64,000 bases of DNA from a gamma proteobacterium HIMB30 (lineage in GTDB: Bacteria > Pseudomonadota > Gammaproteobacteria > Pseudomonadales > Litorivicinaceae): positions 62,001-126,000 of the forward strand of contig AGIG01000007.1 of NCBI GenBank assembly GCA_000227525.2, written 5' to 3'. The notes beneath the pieces are model-generated. The model saw only the letters and a program-made list of their open reading frames with translations, made no database searches and was not told the origin of the DNA. This document shows, one piece after another, positions 18,191 to 27,647 of this stretch (the first letter of the stretch is position 1; every line of letters begins with the position of its first letter). The translations under genes were made by a program, and so were the position numbers.

Positions 18191-18567
18191 GCTTGGGCTC
18201 TGTATTGATGATGCACCAACGTTTCAAGACTCACGTGATCAAGAATCTTCTCGTGAGTACTGTCTAGGATGACCGGTGCAATGACTCCCGCGCGAACAGC
18301 TTCCACCCATCGCAATGCACACAAGCACCAACGGTCTCCCGGCTTGAGCCCGGGAAACTGGAATTCAGGACGGGGCGTGATCAGATCGTTACCTTGCTCA
18401 CGCGAAAAATCGAGAAATTGAGAAGTCATCACCGCACAAACAACATGGCTCCCGCGATCAGAGGACTCAGTCTGACAGCAGCCATTCCGAAAGTATCCGG
18501 TGAGTGGATCCATCGAGCACGGCTTTAAAGGCTCCCCGAGAACATTCAGTTGGTTTGTGTCTGTCAT
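18187..18567 (-). CDS. DUF2237 family protein
   Basis: This is a 126-residue cysteine-rich cytosolic protein with the family signature: NVLGEPLKPCSMDPLTGYFRNGCC, then GSHVVCAVMT, then FPGLKPGDRWCLCALRW. The conserved cysteines suggest metal or redox chemistry, but no activity is established that I know. I use the ATG at 18567; a GTG at 18591 is an alternative eight codons upstream. It follows the pnt terminator, so it needs its own promoter or read-through. Confidence 0.85.
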   Translation of the reverse strand: MTDTNQLNVLGEPLKPCSMDPLTGYFRNGCCQTESSDRGSHVVCAVMTSQFLDFSREQGNDLITPRPEFQFPGLKPGDRWCLCALRWVEAVRAGVIAPVILDSTHEKILDHVSLETLVHHQYRAQA

Positions 18568-18593
18568 ACCCGGTATTTGGGGAGTCCTCACAC

Positions 18594-18627
18594 AAAAAAA
18601 AGCCCCGAGGAGTTCTCGAGGCTTTTT
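18594..18627 (-). terminator. Bidirectional-looking intrinsic terminator after pntB
   Basis: An 8-bp stem (18602-18609 with 18615-18622, one G-T pair) and a 5-nt loop are flanked by eight A bases on the left and five T bases on the right. On the minus strand it gives an eight-T tail just after pntB; the plus-strand reading also has a T5 tail. Confidence 0.85.
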
Positions 18628-18641
18628 CTAAGCAAGGTGGA

Positions 18642-20015
18642 CTAGTTAATCTGCGATAACAACTGATCCAAACTCGACTTGGCATCACCATAAAACATCC
18701 GCGTATTCTCTTTGTAGAACAGCGGATTCTCGATACCTGAGTACCCAGTGCCTTGACCACGTTTCGACACAATGACTTGCTTGGCATTCCAAACCTCAAG
18801 CACAGGCATTCCAGCGATCGGAGAATTCGGATCCTCTTGCGCTGCCGGATTAACGATATCATTCGAACCGATGACGATTACGACGTCTGTTGAAGCAAAG
18901 TCCTCATTGATCTCATCCATCTCAAGGACGATATCGTAGGGCACTTTCGCCTCGGCGAGTAACACGTTCATGTGTCCGGGTAACCGGCCAGCAACTGGGT
19001 GAATCGCAAAACGAACCTCTTTCCCTTTTGCTCGTAATCGACGAGTCAACTCACTCACAGACTGCTGCGCCTGAGCAACTGCCATGCCGTAGCCAGGGAC
19101 AATAATGACACTATCAGCATCATCGAGAGCGCTGGCGACACCGTCAACGTCGATTGCGATCTGTTCGCCTTCGATTTCCATTGCTGGACCTGTTGCATCA
19201 CCCCATCCGCCAAGTATCACCGAGAGGAATTGTCGGTTCATGGCTTTACACATGATGTACGAAAGAATTGCGCCAGATGATCCGACAAGCGCACCAGTGA
19301 CGATCAACAGATCATTACCCAATAGGAAACCAGTCGCTGCGGCTGCCCAGCCTGAATAAGAGTTCAGCATCGAGACAACGACCGGCATGTCAGCCCCACC
19401 AATGGCCATGACCAGGTGCACGCCCAGAAGCAGTGCAAGCACCGTCATCGCATACAGGGTCCACGAACCCGCATGGTTCATGTACATCAGTAACAATACA
19501 AAGGATCCGCTAACCATTGCTAAATTCAGCAAATGACGGCCCGGTAAGATCAACGCCTTACCACCGATCTTTCCAGCCAGTTTGCCGTAGGCGATGATAG
19601 ACCCAGTGAAGGTGACCGCACCGATAAACACACCGAGGAAGATTTCCACTTCGTGAATCACTCGCTCCGCGTTGGATGCAAAGTCATGTGTCGACATGTC
19701 GGAGTTGATCCCGATAAATACTGCTGCCAATCCCACAAACGAGTGCAGTGCCGCAACCAACTGCGGCATGCCAGTCATCTCGACACGGTTCGCAACAATC
19801 ACACCGATAACCGCTCCGACCACGATTGCCCCGATTAACATCGAGCTGAGCGTAACGCTTGGTTCCGCGATCGTCGCAACCACCGCGATGGCCATCCCAA
19901 TGATGCCGAACCATACCGCACGCTTCGCCTTTTCTTGGTTTGATAGGCCGCCAAGCGCCAAAATAAACAGAACAGTTGCCGAAATATAAGCGGCTGTTTG
20001 AAGTCCAATTGTCAT
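18642..20015 (-). CDS. pntB: NAD(P) transhydrogenase beta subunit
   Basis: This 457-residue subunit has about nine membrane helices (proton channel domain II) followed by the NADP(H)-binding domain III, recognisable by [12 protein letters not shown] and [14 protein letters not shown]. With PntA it uses the proton gradient to reduce NADP+ with NADH. NADPH supply fits the neighbouring Calvin operon, but pnt genes are widespread, so the link is only suggestive. It lies 15 bp after pntA. Confidence 0.96.
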   Translation of the reverse strand: MTIGLQTAAYISATVLFILALGGLSNQEKAKRAVWFGIIGMAIAVVATIAEPSVTLSSMLIGAIVVGAVIGVIVANRVEMTGMPQLVAALHSFVGLAAVFIGINSDMSTHDFASNAERVIHEVEIFLGVFIGAVTFTGSIIAYGKLAGKIGGKALILPGRHLLNLAMVSGSFVLLLMYMNHAGSWTLYAMTVLALLLGVHLVMAIGGADMPVVVSMLNSYSGWAAAATGFLLGNDLLIVTGALVGSSGAILSYIMCKAMNRQFLSVILGGWGDATGPAMEIEGEQIAIDVDGVASALDDADSVIIVPGYGMAVAQAQQSVSELTRRLRAKGKEVRFAIHPVAGRLPGHMNVLLAEAKVPYDIVLEMDEINEDFASTDVVIVIGSNDIVNPAAQEDPNSPIAGMPVLEVWNAKQVIVSKRGQGTGYSGIENPLFYKENTRMFYGDAKSSLDQLLSQIN

Positions 20016-20030
20016 TTCATGTCCCTCCGC

Positions 20031-21599
20031 TTATGACTTCTTAAACATCTGGAGCATTCGGCGTGTCACCATAAAGCCCCCGACAATGTTAATGGTCGCG
20101 ATCAGCACAGAAATCCCTGCCAGAATCGAAACAATCGGAATATCAGAATCGACCTGGAGTAATGCACCAACAATGATAATTCCAGAAATCGCGTTCGTGA
20201 CTGCCATCAATGGCGTGTGTAGCGAATGAGCAACGCCCCAGATCACTTGGAAGCCCACGAAGACTGCTAGGACGAACACAATAAAGTGCTGCATGAACGC
20301 AGTCGGTGCATACAAGCCAATCAATCCCATCAACGCAGCACCTACAATCAACAGTTGAGTCTGCTGACGACCTGATTTCGCCATCGCAGCCGCTTCCTCG
20401 GCTGCCTTCTCTTCTGGTGTCTTTTCAGGCTGCTTTGGTGCTGCCTTGGACGCAATCGCTTGAACCTTGAGAGGTGGTGGTGGATACGTGATTTCACCCT
20501 CAAAGGTGACTGTCGACGAACGGATCACATCATCTTCCATGTTGTGGACCAGTTGTCCGTCTTTCTCAGGAGTGAGATCAGTCATCATGTGGCGAATATT
20601 TGTAGCGTATAACGTTGATGACTGCGCTGCCATTCGACTTGGAAAATCGGTGTAACCAATAATTGTCACGCCGTTGTCTGTGACGACCTTCTCATCGGCA
20701 ACCGTTAGTTTGCAGTTACCACCTTTCTCTGCAGCCAGATCCATGATCACCGAGCCAGGCTTCATCGCTGCAACCATTTCTTTGGTCCACAGCTCTGGCG
20801 CTTCACGATTCGGAATCAATGCCGTTGTGATAACGATGTCAACTTCAGGTGCTTGCTCGAGGAACAGTGCCAGTTGCTTCTCGCGAAATTCTGGGCTCGA
20901 TGGCGCAGCATAGCCACCGGTGGCAGCACCATCCTGATTATCCTCGAAATCCAAGAAAAGGAATTCTGCACCCATCGATTCGATTTGTTCAGCAACTTCA
21001 GGACGAACGTCAAATGCACGAACGATTGCTCCCAATGATTGAGCTGTTCCAATCGCTGCTAGGCCCGCGACTCCAGCTCCAACGACGAGTACCTTTGCGG
21101 GCGGAACCTTACCCGCGGCCGTAACTTGACCTGTAAAAAATCGACCGAAATTGTTACCTGCTTCAATGACCGCTCGATAACCGGCGATGTTTGCCATCGA
21201 CGACAATGCGTCCATTTTCTGCGCTCTCGAAATCCGAGGCACCATTTCCATGGCTATCACATTCGCTTCACGCGACTTAGCAAGCTCCAACAGCTCACCG
21301 TTACCAGCTGGATCAAAAAAGCCAATGAGTGTTTGCCCCTTCTTGAGCCGTTTGATTTCGTCCTCAACCGGAGGTCTGACCTTCGCGACGACATCAACTG
21401 CCTCGAACAAAGCGTCTGCTGAGTCGACCACTGTGACGCCTGCCGATTCATAATCGGCATCAGAGAACCGCGCGAGCTGCCCCGCTCCGCTTTCTATGAA
21501 ACACTCATATCCGAGTTTTTGTAGCTGAGCCGCAGAATCTGGCGTCATGGCGACGCGCGCTTCTCCCGGCATAACTTCCTTTGGGGATCCGATTCGCAT
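20031..21599 (-). CDS. pntA: NAD(P) transhydrogenase alpha subunit
   Basis: This is a 522-residue single-chain alpha subunit. It contains the NAD(H)-binding domain I (VLVVGAGVAGLAAIGTAQSLGA dinucleotide fold), an Ala/Pro/Lys/Glu-rich linker near residues 385-405, and about four C-terminal membrane helices. It is the fused E. coli-like arrangement, not the split alpha-1/alpha-2 form. The ATG at 21599 follows GGGAGTCAGTTG; a TTG one codon earlier is less well spaced. Confidence 0.95.
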   Translation of the reverse strand: MRIGSPKEVMPGEARVAMTPDSAAQLQKLGYECFIESGAGQLARFSDADYESAGVTVVDSADALFEAVDVVAKVRPPVEDEIKRLKKGQTLIGFFDPAGNGELLELAKSREANVIAMEMVPRISRAQKMDALSSMANIAGYRAVIEAGNNFGRFFTGQVTAAGKVPPAKVLVVGAGVAGLAAIGTAQSLGAIVRAFDVRPEVAEQIESMGAEFLFLDFEDNQDGAATGGYAAPSSPEFREKQLALFLEQAPEVDIVITTALIPNREAPELWTKEMVAAMKPGSVIMDLAAEKGGNCKLTVADEKVVTDNGVTIIGYTDFPSRMAAQSSTLYATNIRHMMTDLTPEKDGQLVHNMEDDVIRSSTVTFEGEITYPPPPLKVQAIASKAAPKQPEKTPEEKAAEEAAAMAKSGRQQTQLLIVGAALMGLIGLYAPTAFMQHFIVFVLAVFVGFQVIWGVAHSLHTPLMAVTNAISGIIIVGALLQVDSDIPIVSILAGISVLIATINIVGGFMVTRRMLQMFKKS

Positions 21600-21761
21600 C
21601 AACTGACTCCCTGATCTATTAAGTTACTTAAGAATTAGATGTTATATCACTAGAACTCATGGTTATAAAAGTTCTTCCTGCGTCGGGTAGCATGGCACAT
21701 TCCGACAGAACGCAAAAGCCAACCGAACCAATGAACGTTATGAACCAAAGGAAAAAGAGAA

Positions 21762-21854
21762 TGGCGGAGACGGAGGGATTCGAACCCTCGATAGGGCTAC
21801 AAACCCTATACTCCCTTAGCAGGGGAGCGCCTTCAGCCACTCGGCCACATCTCC
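21762..21854 (-). tRNA. tRNA-Ser (anticodon GCT)
   Basis: This is a 93-nt class II tRNA on the minus strand. The acceptor stem GGAGATG pairs with CGTCTCC, the anticodon arm is CTCCC-CTGCTAA-GGGAG giving GCT, and a long variable arm (TATAGGG...CCCTATC) marks it as serine. CCA is encoded. It decodes AGC and AGU codons. Confidence 0.96.
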
Positions 21855-21905
21855 AGAGGGACGCGATTCTAACACGTCTCACACAGTTGTTAAGTGTTAC
21901 GCGTA

Positions 21906-22637
21906 TTAACCGCTCCACCATTGCCAAAGCGCATACAAGATCGGAACCAACGTCGCTGTCGCGAGTCCATTTAAACCAACCGCCAAAGACGCAAATGCAC
22001 CCGCATTTTGATTAATCTGGATCGCTCGTGCTGTACCGATTCCATGCGCCGCCACACCCATCGCGAACCCCCGCGCGCGCCAAGAAGTCACTCGAGCCGC
22101 ATTCAATACATAAGGTCCAAACATCGCTCCAATCACACCAGTCATAATCACACAAACGGCGGTCAATGACGGCAGTCCTCCAACCCGTTCTGCGATCCCC
22201 ATGGCAATTGGAGTAGTCACACTTTTCGGAGCGAGCGATAAGATCGTTTGTTCAGACGCTTGCAATAAGTCTGCAATGAATACCGCTGAACCTGCTGCAG
22301 TCAGGGATCCAGTGAGAAGACTCACGGCAAGTGCTCCATATCCGTCTCGCATGGTTTTCAATAAACGGGCAACCGGAATCGCAAGCGCAACGGTTGCTGG
22401 ACCCAACAGGAAATGCACAAACTGAGCACCTTCAAAATACGTCCAATAATCAATTCCAGTGACTGACAGGCCCACTGTGATCACGATCACTGCAATCAAA
22501 ACAGGATTGACAATCGGCATCCTTCCGGTTTTTTGGTAAACCCAGTCGCCAAAAAGATAGGCGAGTAAGGTGATGGTTAACGCTGTTAGCGGACTTGCCG
22601 AGAGATAAACCCAGACCTCCTCGAAATTAGGATTCAT
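21906..22637 (-). CDS. lrgB: LrgB/CidB family membrane protein
   Basis: This 243-residue, six-to-seven-helix protein has the family segments LLGPATVALAIP, SVTTPIAMGIAERVGG and GVAAHGIGTARA. LrgB works with LrgA. The pair was first described as antiholin-like control of murein hydrolases and is now also linked to export of pyruvate or similar small molecules. It overlaps lrgA by 11 bp and is the last gene of the pair. Confidence 0.9.
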   Translation of the reverse strand: MNPNFEEVWVYLSASPLTALTITLLAYLFGDWVYQKTGRMPIVNPVLIAVIVITVGLSVTGIDYWTYFEGAQFVHFLLGPATVALAIPVARLLKTMRDGYGALAVSLLTGSLTAAGSAVFIADLLQASEQTILSLAPKSVTTPIAMGIAERVGGLPSLTAVCVIMTGVIGAMFGPYVLNAARVTSWRARGFAMGVAAHGIGTARAIQINQNAGAFASLAVGLNGLATATLVPILYALWQWWSG

Positions 22638-22977
22638 CGAATCGGCCTCGATGCAGTCGCTGAAGAATCCAACCAGTCACCAACACAGTTACAATAGTCG
22701 AGCCAATCAAAGAACCAACAATCGCAGGCCATTCGTTCCCAAGGACTGTTAGATGCGCAACGACGCCTACCCCAGCTGGGACGAACAACAGCGACAGATG
22801 CGACAAAATACCTTCAGCGGTCGACTCAAGGGATTGCGGTATCGTCTCCTTGTACAGCAACACAATGAGCAACAAACTCATCCCAATCACAGGCCCCGGA
22901 ATTGATAACTCTAGAACTCTCGCAATGACCTCTCCAACGAGTTGGCAACACAACAGTTGGGTAATCGCAACTAACAT
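22627..22977 (-). CDS. lrgA: LrgA/CidA family holin-like protein
   Basis: This is a 116-residue protein with four membrane helices and the family stretch SIPGPVIGMSLLL. The ATG at 22977 has an excellent ribosome site (GAGGAGAAACTG), so I reject the longer frame to 23040. It is co-translated with lrgB. Given possible pyruvate transport by CidAB/LrgAB-type pairs and the pyruvate dehydrogenase genes in this window, a metabolic role is conceivable but unproven. Confidence 0.88.
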   Translation of the reverse strand: MLVAITQLLCCQLVGEVIARVLELSIPGPVIGMSLLLIVLLYKETIPQSLESTAEGILSHLSLLFVPAGVGVVAHLTVLGNEWPAIVGSLIGSTIVTVLVTGWILQRLHRGRFDES

Positions 22978-23266
22978 CAGTTTCTCCTCAGACGCGCGTT
23001 CAACCGTGATCAAGATGCTTGAGACATCGAAGACCTGCACTGAATGACACCTTCATCACCCTCTTTGATACCCTTGCTTAAAAATGCAAAATGCTCAAGA
23101 TCAATGGCAACATCACCGTGCCGCGATCAATCACCGAAGGTATTTTTCACTTACTGAGACAGTCGTACCACCCCCGTCCTTAAGACGCAATTTTCGGGGG
23201 AAAATCCACAAAGACAGATTTTAGGTTGCATTTTTCCTGAAAATTATTAGTATTCACGCCCTTGAC

Positions 23267-23343
23267 GCGCTCGTAGCTCAGCTGGATAGAGTACCTGGCT
23301 ACGAACCAGGCGGTCAGAGGTTCGAATCCTCTCGAGCGCGCCA
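23267..23343 (+). tRNA. tRNA-Arg (anticodon ACG)
   Basis: This is a 77-nt cloverleaf. The acceptor GCGCTCG pairs fully with CGAGCGC, the anticodon arm is CCTGG-CTACGAA-CCAGG (anticodon ACG, read as inosine after editing), the T arm is AGAGGTTCGAATCCTCT, and CCA is encoded. A possible promoter with -35 TTGCAT near 23227 and a GC-rich stretch before the 5' end fits a stable RNA gene. Confidence 0.97.
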
Positions 23344-23406
23344 ATTTTCCCCTGCGACTTTCTATTCCCAGTGAATCGGCATACTCTCTAACGCATTGGA
23401 GGGGTT

Positions 23407-23967
23407 ATGCGTCATGCGTTAACAATGCTCGCGGCTATTGCGCTGTCAAGCAACATCAACACCGCTCAAGCCGATCAAACAAAACCTGAACTCAATGCGC
23501 TATTTGATGTTCTCAGGTCATCGACAGACCTCGTAGACATGTCGGTGGCCCAAAATGAAATTTGGATCCATTGGTACGAATTACCAGCAGATTCCACTGC
23601 TCTGCAAACGATTTTTGATGATGGAATGCGGGCGCTGCATTTTGGCCAACCACAGATCGCGGTCACACATTTTAGTCGCGTCATCGAGAGCGCTCCGCAC
23701 TTCGCAGAAGCTTGGAACCGTCGTGCCACAACATATTTTATGTTGGGAGATTTCGAGGCATCGTTAGCTGATATTCAACAAACCCTTGCGCTTGAGCCAC
23801 GACATTTTGGCGCACTCAGCGGGCTCTCAATGATCTTCGAAAATACAGAACAATTCGATCGAGCAATACAGGCGGAATTACTGTTGTTGGACCTGATGCC
23901 GAATAATGAACTAATCCAAGCACGGATCGACCAATTGAGACAAAAAGCGCTCAATTCGAGGATCTAA
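23407..23967 (+). CDS. Exported TPR-repeat protein
   Basis: This 186-residue protein has an N-terminal signal peptide (about 1-21, ending TAQA), so it is likely periplasmic. At least two tetratricopeptide repeats are visible, around residues 78-111 and 112-145, including AWNRRATTYFMLGDFEASLADIQQTLALEP-type helices. TPR domains bind partner proteins; the partner is unknown. The ribosome site GGAGGGGTT precedes the ATG. It lies 63 bp after tRNA-Arg(ACG). Confidence 0.85.
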   Translation: MRHALTMLAAIALSSNINTAQADQTKPELNALFDVLRSSTDLVDMSVAQNEIWIHWYELPADSTALQTIFDDGMRALHFGQPQIAVTHFSRVIESAPHFAEAWNRRATTYFMLGDFEASLADIQQTLALEPRHFGALSGLSMIFENTEQFDRAIQAELLLLDLMPNNELIQARIDQLRQKALNSRI

Positions 23968-23968
23968 C

Positions 23969-24067
23969 TCAGTACTTCCCACTGACAAACTCGAGCACAA
24001 TCAGAGGTGATGCCAAGCTGACGCCGACAATGACCACCAATAATAACCAATCTAAAAACCGAGACAT
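23969..24067 (-). CDS. Candidate 32-residue single-pass membrane protein
   Basis: This is a short frame on the minus strand beginning MSRFLDWLLLVVIVG. It has a hydrophilic basic start, one hydrophobic helix of about 18-20 residues and a short polar tail. The ATG is preceded by GAGAGG at a good distance. It lies tail to tail with the TPR gene (1 bp between stops). The evidence is composition, topology and ribosome site only; no homologue is recognised. Confidence 0.4.
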   Translation of the reverse strand: MSRFLDWLLLVVIVGVSLASPLIVLEFVSGKY

Positions 24068-24192
24068 CGCAAACCTCTCATATCGACCTAAGCTCAGATT
24101 GGCAGAAATCAAGCTCTCAATAAGCACAAATTGACGCATCCCACTGGCTCCATGACAAGCTCTGAGTCATGACAGCCGCACGTTGACGGAGT

Positions 24193-24879
24193 ATGGTGAC
24201 GCAATGTGACCCGGAGCTCACCTTGCTAACCATTACCAACCTCGATCTCAGTTACCCTGGCGATGAACCACTTGCAACCATATCCTGGCAAGTCGAACGC
24301 GGCGATCAGATTGCACTACTCGGGCGCTCAGGAACGGGTAAATCGACACTATTAGCGGCCATCATCGAGGGGTCGCCCGCTATCATTAAAGAGAGTGAAC
24401 GCATTGCTTATCTATCTCAACAACCTGCGCTTCTGCCATGGGCTACGGTTATCGAAAACGTCCTTCTCGGTTTTAAGTTACGCGGAGACACTCAGTCATC
24501 CGACACTACCGAGAAAGCGCTCAATCTTCTCGGCCAGGTCGAACTCGGCACTCATGCTCATCGACAAGTTGCGTTACTCAGTGGAGGCCAAAAAGCCCGA
24601 GTCGCCCTTGCACGCGTATTACTCGAACAATCAGATTTGGTATTACTGGATGAACCGTTCGCGGGTCTCGATCGCTCGACACGCATCCAAATGGCTGCAC
24701 TCTGTCAGACACTACTTGCCAGCAAAACAGTCATTTTAGTTACTCATGACCCTCGAGATGCCCAAGATTGGTTGGATACTGCGATGGTTCTCACAACAGA
24801 GTCGATCAAAGGTCCCTACCGGTTAAACGAGTTTGCAAGTGATCGCGCATTGATACAAGCGCTGGACGGCGACCTATGA
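24193..24879 (+). CDS. ABC transporter ATPase, NitT/TauT (HMP/thiamine) type
   Basis: This is a 228-residue ATPase with Walker A GRSGTGKST (44-52), the Q-loop SQQPALLPW, signature LSGGQ (129-133), Walker B LVLLDEP (149-155) and switch His in VTHDP. The order and the LLPW Q-loop fit importers for sulfonates, nitrate or thiamine precursors. It overlaps its permease by 4 bp. No binding-protein gene is adjacent, so the substrate cannot be assigned. Confidence 0.85.
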   Translation: MVTQCDPELTLLTITNLDLSYPGDEPLATISWQVERGDQIALLGRSGTGKSTLLAAIIEGSPAIIKESERIAYLSQQPALLPWATVIENVLLGFKLRGDTQSSDTTEKALNLLGQVELGTHAHRQVALLSGGQKARVALARVLLEQSDLVLLDEPFAGLDRSTRIQMAALCQTLLASKTVILVTHDPRDAQDWLDTAMVLTTESIKGPYRLNEFASDRALIQALDGDL

Positions 24880-25622
24880 ATCGGCTGCTTTCCGCGACCT
24901 TTCCATTTCTCCTGTTGGTCGGGCTATGGTGGCTGGTGGTCATCACCCTCGAGGTACCCCACTTCATCTTACCCTCCCCAGAGCGAGTCGCCCGCGTGTT
25001 AGTGGAGCGCCTGCCTCTCATCAGTGGTCACGCATTCACAACTGCATCGGAAATTGTCTGTGGTCTCATGCTGGGCACTGTGCTCGGTTTTGCTGTCGCA
25101 TGCCTGATCGGCGACTCCAAAAAACTCACACAGATCACGATGCCTGCACTCGTCATCAGTCAAGCACTGCCAGTGTTTGCCATTGCACCGATTTTGATGC
25201 TGTGGCTTGGCTATGGGTTCGCATCAAAACTCGCCATGACAACCCTCATCGTTTTTTTCCCTGTAACTGCGAGCACGCTTGCCGGCTTTCGAGCGATGCC
25301 GAGGTCATGGGAACTGACATTTCAAACTTTGCGCCCGAAACGCTCACAACTATTTTGGTTTGTTCGTTTCCCGCTTGCGATCCCCTATGCACTCTCAGGA
25401 GTTCGGGTGGCAGCGTCAGTTGCGCCAATCGGCGCGGTTGTGGGTGAGTGGGTTGGTTCGTCGAGCGGACTCGGCTATTTGATGCTACACGCAAATGGGC
25501 GTGGACAAACCGATTTAATGTTTGCTGCACTGATCGTATTGTGTGTGGAGGCGTTGTTGATCTGGAGTCTGGTGAACCGGCTAGCTAACCGGTTCGACCA
25601 AAACTCTCATTTTGCCGAGTAA
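24876..25622 (+). CDS. ABC transporter permease, NitT/TauT type
   Basis: This 248-residue permease has six membrane helices and the cytoplasmic EAA-like loop (AGFRAMPRSWELTFQTL...FWFVRFPLAIPYALSG). The family imports compounds such as taurine, nitrate or pyrimidine precursors with a periplasmic binding protein, which is missing here. It ends 13 bp from the convergent BMP-protein gene. Confidence 0.85.
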   Translation: MNRLLSATFPFLLLVGLWWLVVITLEVPHFILPSPERVARVLVERLPLISGHAFTTASEIVCGLMLGTVLGFAVACLIGDSKKLTQITMPALVISQALPVFAIAPILMLWLGYGFASKLAMTTLIVFFPVTASTLAGFRAMPRSWELTFQTLRPKRSQLFWFVRFPLAIPYALSGVRVAASVAPIGAVVGEWVGSSSGLGYLMLHANGRGQTDLMFAALIVLCVEALLIWSLVNRLANRFDQNSHFAE

Positions 25623-25635
25623 TTGAGATTTATAT

Positions 25636-26712
25636 TTACGGTAAGGAACCCTCGATTCCTTCAACATAGAAATCCATACCAAGCAGGGTTCCATCGTCAG
25701 CAGTCTCACCCGCTTTCAACCAAGGTGATCCATCTTGCTTATTAATTGGTCCGGTGAATGCATGCAGCCGCCCTTCGGTGATTGCTTTACGAGCTTCTTC
25801 AGCCATTGCTTTAACGTCATCTGGAACTGCTTTGCCATAAGGTGCGAGTGCAACCATACCCGTATCGAAGCCACCCCACGTGTCAGTTGAAGACCATGAT
25901 CCGTTCATCGCCTCGTCTACACGGCGGACGTAGTAAGGCGCCCAATCATCAATGATTGCAGTTAACTGTGCGTTAGGGCCATAAGCTGCTTGGTCGGAAG
26001 CTTGTCCAAAGGCATAGATACCACGCTCCTCAGCAATCTTCATCGGAGCCGCTGAGTCGGTGTGCTGCATCAAAATATCAGCACCTTGATCGATTAACGC
26101 TTTCGCTGCATCCGCTTCTTTACCGGGATCGAACCAAGTCGATACCCAGATCACTTTAAATTGCACCGCTGGGTTTACGCTTTTTGCTGCCAAATACGCA
26201 GCGTTAATGCCTCGAACGACCTCTGGAATTGGGAATGATGCAATATAACCAATCGTATTTGACTTGGTCATTTTACCCGCTATCAGCCCGAGGACATGAC
26301 GGCCCTCATAAAAACGCGATGAGTAAGTCGCCACATTGTCTGCACGCTTATATCCAGTCGCATGCTCAAATTTCACATTAGGAAATTGTTTCGCCACTTT
26401 GATCGTTGGATTCATGTATCCGAACGAGGTTGTGAAAATTAAATCGGCACCCTCAGCAGCCATTTGAGAAATTACCCGTTCAGCATCAGGACCTTCAGAT
26501 ACGCTTTCGACAAATACTGTCTCGACCTTATCACCGTGTTCTTTCTCCACAGCCAAGCGCCCACGATCATGCTCATAAGTCCATCCAGCGTCAGCGACCG
26601 GACCCACGTAGACAAATCCCACTTTGGTTGGGTCGGCAGCATTGACTGATGTCGCTAACGTCAACGATGCAACAAAGCATCCGAGCGCAGTTAAATATCG
26701 AAAACCAAACAT
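25636..26712 (-). CDS. BMP-family ABC transporter substrate-binding protein
   Basis: This is a 358-residue periplasmic protein with a Sec signal peptide ending VNA-A (about residue 25). The BMP fold opens with VGFVYVGPVADAGWTYEHDRGR. Members of the family bind nucleosides or related compounds. It has an AxA-type signal rather than a lipobox, so it should be soluble in the periplasm. It is the last gene of a four-gene operon that runs ATPase, permease, permease, binding protein. Confidence 0.92.
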   Translation of the reverse strand: MFGFRYLTALGCFVASLTLATSVNAADPTKVGFVYVGPVADAGWTYEHDRGRLAVEKEHGDKVETVFVESVSEGPDAERVISQMAAEGADLIFTTSFGYMNPTIKVAKQFPNVKFEHATGYKRADNVATYSSRFYEGRHVLGLIAGKMTKSNTIGYIASFPIPEVVRGINAAYLAAKSVNPAVQFKVIWVSTWFDPGKEADAAKALIDQGADILMQHTDSAAPMKIAEERGIYAFGQASDQAAYGPNAQLTAIIDDWAPYYVRRVDEAMNGSWSSTDTWGGFDTGMVALAPYGKAVPDDVKAMAEEARKAITEGRLHAFTGPINKQDGSPWLKAGETADDGTLLGMDFYVEGIEGSLP

Positions 26713-26723
26713 GCTAACTTTCC

Positions 26724-27647
26724 TTATCTTGATTCTTTAAAAATTTTACCCAGCGAACCAGGAGCCGCCTGACTTGTCCCAGCACGACTTGCGATCACCA
26801 CCAATGCGCCGATCGTAACAACATAAGGTAGCATTGATAACCATTGCGAGGCTACAGAAACGCCAAGCGCCTGGCCATGGAGTTGGATTATCGAGACGCT
26901 TCCAAATAGATAGGCTCCCGCGATGACCCGAAATGGACGCCAAGAGGCGAACACGACCAATGCGAGTGCAATCCAACCACGTCCCGCTGTCATCCCCTCG
27001 ACGAATAAAGGAGTCTGAACAAGGGTTAGATATGAACCGCCAATCCCAGCCAGTGCACCACCACAAATGATCGCTAAAAAGCGAACCCCTCTGACTGAGA
27101 ACCCAAGCGCATGCGCTGATGTGTGATTTTCGCCAACTGCACGCAAAATGAGTCCGGTACGCGATTTTGTTAAAAACCACCAAATCACAAAAGCGGTAAA
27201 GATCGATAAGTACACCAACGGGTCATGTGAAAACAGCGCGCGACCAACTACCGGTATTTGGCTTAAAAACGGTATCTCCCAAGCGGCGACTTGCGGCGCC
27301 GCCTGACCGACATATTGCGATCCCGCTAATGCAGCAAGACCAAGCCCGAAAAGTGTCAATGCTAAACCGGTCGCAACTGGATTTGCATAGAGCCTCAACA
27401 CCAATAGGGCGAAGATCGAAGCGAGCATTGCACCAGCGAGTGATGCCATGAGGATGGACACAAGTAACGGAAAGCCTGCAACAGCAGTCGCAAATCCCGC
27501 TAATGCACCGACGATCATCAGACCCTCAATCCCCAAGTTCAGGACTCCCGCTCGCTCCTGGATTAACGCACCAAGCCCTGCGAAAACCAACGGTGTGGAT
27601 GCGACCAAAATGGAGTGAATAATTGATGAGAGTAATCCGTAATCCAT
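26724..27647 (-). CDS. Nucleoside-type ABC transporter permease (second subunit)
   Basis: This 307-residue permease of the branched-chain/ribose superfamily has an N-terminal hallmark (TPLVFAGLGALIQERAGVLNLGIEGLM) and about eight to ten helices. It pairs with the permease just upstream to form the transport channel of the BMP-dependent importer. Its ATG shares one base with the preceding stop codon (TAATG). Confidence 0.91.
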   Translation of the reverse strand: MDYGLLSSIIHSILVASTPLVFAGLGALIQERAGVLNLGIEGLMIVGALAGFATAVAGFPLLVSILMASLAGAMLASIFALLVLRLYANPVATGLALTLFGLGLAALAGSQYVGQAAPQVAAWEIPFLSQIPVVGRALFSHDPLVYLSIFTAFVIWWFLTKSRTGLILRAVGENHTSAHALGFSVRGVRFLAIICGGALAGIGGSYLTLVQTPLFVEGMTAGRGWIALALVVFASWRPFRVIAGAYLFGSVSIIQLHGQALGVSVASQWLSMLPYVVTIGALVVIASRAGTSQAAPGSLGKIFKESR

